Positions 61,986 to 64,000 of a stretch of DNA of 64,000 nucleotides are shown here, in pieces. Both the position numbers and the translations under genes were made by a program. Each line of letters begins with the position of its first letter. The stretch's first letter is position 1. Under the pieces are notes generated by a model. It was not told the DNA's origin. It ran no database searches and saw nothing but the letters and a program-made list of their open reading frames with translations. The stretch comes from UBA7803 sp963822255 (lineage in GTDB: Bacteria > Pseudomonadota > Gammaproteobacteria > Pseudomonadales > Azotimanducaceae): assembly GCA_963822255.1 (NCBI GenBank), contig CAWGGV010000005.1:1-64000 (forward strand). Reading direction: 5' to 3'.

Positions 61986-62645
61986 GAGCGGCGACGTCCA
62001 AATCCGCTCTGCGGATTTGTCGAACCCCAGGGTTCTCATCGGGCCTCACCGCTTCATCAGAACGAAAAAGGGGCCGCAAGGGCCCCTTTCTCGTTCTGGC
62101 GGAAGGGGAGGGATTGATTCGCGGCGGGGGACCGCCCCTCACCCCTTCGGGGCGCCGCCGCCGAGCGGCGACGTCCAAATCCGCTCTGCGGATTTGTCGA
62201 ACCCCAGGGTTCTCATCGGGCCTCACCGCTTCATCAGAACGAAAAAGGGGCCGCAAGGGCCCCTTTCTCGTTCTGGCGGAAGGGGAGGGATTGATTCGCG
62301 GCGGGGGACCGCCCCTCACCCCTTCGGGGCGCCGCCGCGAGCGGCGACGTCCAAATCCGCTCTGCGGATTTGTCGAACCCCAGGGTTCTCATCGGGCCTC
62401 ACCGCTTCATCAGAACGAAAAAGGGGCCGCAAGGGCCCCTTTCTCGTTCTGGCGGAAGGGGAGGGATTGATTCGCGGCGGGGGACCGCCCCTCACCCCTT
62501 CGGGGCGCCGCCGCCGAGCGGCGACGTCCAAATCCGCTCTGCGGATTTGTCGAACCCCAGGGTTCTCATCGGGCCTCACCGCTTCATCAGAACGAAAAAG
62601 GGGCCGCAAGGGCCCCTTTCTCGTTCTGGCGGAAGGGGAGGGATT
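61986..62645. repeat. Four tandem copies of a 176-177-bp unit sharing the tRNA-Ser 3' end
   Basis: Units start at 61986, 62163, 62339 and 62516. Each contains the inverted repeat AAATCCGC-TCT-GCGGATTT, the terminator hairpin found after tRNA-Ser, and a TGGCGGAAGGGGAGGGATT block that matches the 3' end of the tRNA gene. The last block is part of the real tRNA at 62627-62645; the other three continue with GATTCGCGGC. The units are nearly identical, which suggests recent duplication. Confidence 0.92.
62591..62625 (-). terminator. Intrinsic terminator of tRNA-Ser
   Basis: On the minus strand a stem AAAGGGGCC/GGCCCCTTT with loop CTTGC is followed by a short T-run, directly after the tRNA 3' end. 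Copies of it occur in each tandem unit. Confidence 0.75.
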
Positions 62646-62714
62646 CGAACCCTCGGAGCCTGTCGGCTCGGTAGTTTTCAAGACTACTGCCTTCAACCAC
62701 TCGGCCACCCTTCC
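62627..62714 (-). tRNA. tRNA-Ser(UGA)
   Basis: The 88-nt gene reads on the minus strand with acceptor GGAAGGG/CCCTTCC, discriminator G and encoded CCA. The D-arm region is TGGCCGAGTGGTTGAAGGC, the anticodon loop CTTGAAA gives UGA, and a long variable arm and GGTTCGAATCC T-arm identify a class II serine tRNA. Confidence 0.96.
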
Positions 62715-62876
62715 TGCGAAATCACCGCCGCCAAAGCGCACCTGCGAAGGCTGACGGAACGGCAGGCCGGATGGTACAGGGGCACGGCCGCAAATTTCCA
62801 TTGTTCCCGATGGCGTCGCACGCCCGGCGTCGAGATGCGATCATAGACGCCTCGACCGCCTGGATAGGCTACTTTC

Positions 62877-63269
62877 ATGAGAGTCGCACTGGCCGTCCAT
62901 GGAGCGCCCTACTCGTCCGAAGCGTCTGCGACCGCGCTCCGCTTCGCCCGCGCCGCGGTGGCCGCCGGCCACGTCGTCCCGCGCGTTTTCTTCTATCACG
63001 ACGGCGTGCACACCGCGTCGGCCCTGGCAGTGCCGCCACAAGATGAGCCATCGCCGCAATCCGGATGGGTGGAGCTGGCCGCCGACCATGGGGTCGAGCT
63101 CGCCGTGTGCATCGCCGCGGCGCTGAAGCGGGGCGTGGTCAGCGCCGAGGAACGGGACCGCTACCAGCTCACCGCCAGCAATCTCCACCCTGCCTTCGCC
63201 ATCGTCGGACTCGGTCAGCTCCTCGAGGCCATCGCCACCACCGACCGCTTCGTCACCTTCGCCGCCTGA
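62877..63269 (+). CDS. tusD: Sulfur relay protein TusD (DsrE-like)
   Basis: TusD carries sulfur from TusA to TusE in 2-thiouridine synthesis. The 130-residue protein starts MRVALAVHGAPYSSEASATA and has VVPRVFFYHDGVHTASALAV. The active Cys is probably in ELAVCIAAALKRGVV. The ATG of tusC overlaps its stop. The same family includes DsrE of sulfur-oxidising bacteria. Confidence 0.88.
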   Translation: MRVALAVHGAPYSSEASATALRFARAAVAAGHVVPRVFFYHDGVHTASALAVPPQDEPSPQSGWVELAADHGVELAVCIAAALKRGVVSAEERDRYQLTASNLHPAFAIVGLGQLLEAIATTDRFVTFAA

Positions 63270-63631
63270 TGGATACCAAGCGCATCCTGTTCCTGCTCCG
63301 GCACGGGCCTTACGCCAGCAGTCAGGCCCTGGAGGCCCTGGAGGCCGTGCTGGTAGCCGGCGTATTCGACCAGACCGTGAGCGTGCTGTTCTCCGGCGAC
63401 GGCGTGTGGCAGCTCGTGGACGGCCAGGAGGGCGCTGCGCTGGACCGGCGAACGGTGTCTCGGGTGGCGCAGGCGTTGCCGGAGTACGACATCACGGCCG
63501 TCTACGCGTGTGCGGCGGCTCTGCGTGAACGGGGTCTGACGACGGACGACCTGGTTCTGCCGGCGCGAGCGCTGGAACCCGGCGAGCAACGGGCGCTGAT
63601 TGCCGGGCACGACGCCGTGGTGAACGACTGA
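63269..63631 (+). CDS. tusC: Sulfur relay protein TusC (DsrF-like)
   Basis: The 120-residue protein has ILFLLRHGPYASSQALEALE and VLVAGVFDQTVSVLFSGDGV, the TusC/DsrF layout. It forms the TusBCD complex with its neighbours. ATG 63269 overlaps the tusD stop, and its own stop overlaps tusB. Confidence 0.88.
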   Translation: MDTKRILFLLRHGPYASSQALEALEAVLVAGVFDQTVSVLFSGDGVWQLVDGQEGAALDRRTVSRVAQALPEYDITAVYACAAALRERGLTTDDLVLPARALEPGEQRALIAGHDAVVND

Positions 63632-63897
63632 TGGCCACGCTCCACCTCGTGACCCGCCCCGCAGCGCTCGCCGCCTGCCTGGCTGTGGCCGCGGACGGGG
63701 ACGCCGTTCTGCTCATTCACGACGGCGTCTATGCGGGCGTTCCGGCGCTCGCGCCGCAGCGCCCACTTCACGCGCTGAAGCCGGACGTGCGGGGACGGGG
63801 CCTCGAAGTCCGCCTCTCCGAGCGGGTAGCCGTCATCGACGACGCCGGCTTCGTCGCTCTCGTGGAAACCCATCAGCCGGTGGTGACCTGGCGTTGA
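63631..63897 (+). CDS. tusB: Sulfur relay protein TusB (DsrH-like)
   Basis: The 88-residue protein follows the TusB pattern (MATLHLVTRPAALAACLAVA, AVLLIHDGVYAGVPAL, LSERVAVIDDAGFVALVETH). It overlaps tusC and tusE by one to four bases, so the set is translationally coupled. Confidence 0.85.
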   Translation: MATLHLVTRPAALAACLAVAADGDAVLLIHDGVYAGVPALAPQRPLHALKPDVRGRGLEVRLSERVAVIDDAGFVALVETHQPVVTWR

Positions 63898-64000
63898 CGC
63901 TGCCGTTGCGAGATTCCGAAGGCTACCTCGCGCACCTCGAGGAATGGAACGAGTCGGTGGCCGCGGAGCTGGCGCGCGCCGAAGGCATCGAGCTCACCGA
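63894..64000 (+). CDS. tusE: Sulfur relay protein TusE (DsrC-like), 5' part only
   Basis: The frame starts at TTG 63894, overlapping the tusB stop (TTGA), and reads LPLRDSEGYLAHLEEWNESV AAELARAEGIELT before the window ends. This matches the TusE/DsrC N-terminus. The C-terminal cysteine that would identify the group is outside the window. Confidence 0.75.
   Translation, partial: MTLPLRDSEGYLAHLEEWNESVAAELARAEGIELT

Noticed and set aside
62017..62754. 245-residue repetitive reading frame over the tandem units
   Set aside because: It is produced by the 176-177-bp DNA repeats and crosses a tRNA gene; it is not a protein.

Overview
The window is GC-rich DNA from a Gram-negative bacterium, most likely a gammaproteobacterium. 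Supporting signs are a gspEFGHIJKLM type II secretion operon, tusDCB-tusE, LexA boxes of the CTGT-N8-ACAG type, GTGGGAG-headed REP palindromes of the kind known from Pseudomonas and Xanthomonadaceae, and PEP-CTERM/exosortase-associated genes. No rRNA or marker gene is present to place it more finely.

Layout. 1-12 kb is an exopolysaccharide region: a GINT1-like protein running off the left edge, a GNAT protein, a sulfotransferase, a small PEP-CTERM-like secreted protein, two toxin-antitoxin modules (Xre/RES and antitoxin/Zeta-like), two polyprenyl sugar phosphotransferases and a flippase. 12-21 kb is a three-gene signalling operon on the minus strand: a sigma-54 response regulator with a good sigma-54 promoter, a roughly 1,915-residue hybrid kinase with about ten HAMP units, and a REC-kinase-REC protein. 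21-30 kb holds a DUF1631-type protein and gspE to gspM, without gspC or gspD. 30-46 kb is mostly housekeeping: pyrB, etfBA, a DUF1285 protein, moaA, murF, an acyl-CoA synthetase, sppA, a YkvA-like protein, an AGCS symporter, an alkaline phosphatase and a glutathione reductase-like enzyme. A candidate C-rich-loop small RNA lies between moaA and murF. 46-51 kb has a ThDP enzyme, ugd, an ArsR regulator and hipBA behind an array of four evenly spaced operators. 51.5-57.6 kb is the SOS mutagenesis cassette imuA-imuB-dnaE2 behind two LexA boxes. 57.6-62 kb returns to the polysaccharide theme with a PEP-CTERM-locus ATPase and two sugar-nucleotide epimerases. The window ends with a four-copy tandem repeat sharing the 3' end of tRNA-Ser(UGA), and tusDCB plus the start of tusE.

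Two features run through the window. First, eleven clusters of a REP palindrome (head GTGGGAG, stems GCGGCC/GGCCGC or GCGACC/GGTCGC) occur between genes and also inside imuB, dnaE2 and the gspK 5' end. In dnaE2 four 39-bp units are read in frame as added peptide, which recalls the Rickettsia palindromic elements. Second, at least a dozen otherwise recognisable genes carry one or more single-base frameshifts, while others are intact. The simplest explanation is leftover indel errors in the assembly. These genes are therefore annotated as whole loci with the breaks noted, not as established pseudogenes.

Functionally, Ugd, the UDP-glucuronate 4-epimerase-like protein and GalE would supply UDP-sugars. 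The two glycosylphosphotransferases would start chains on undecaprenyl phosphate, the flippase would export them, and the sulfotransferase, GNAT and GINT1-like proteins would decorate or extend the polymer. No exosortase is visible in the window.
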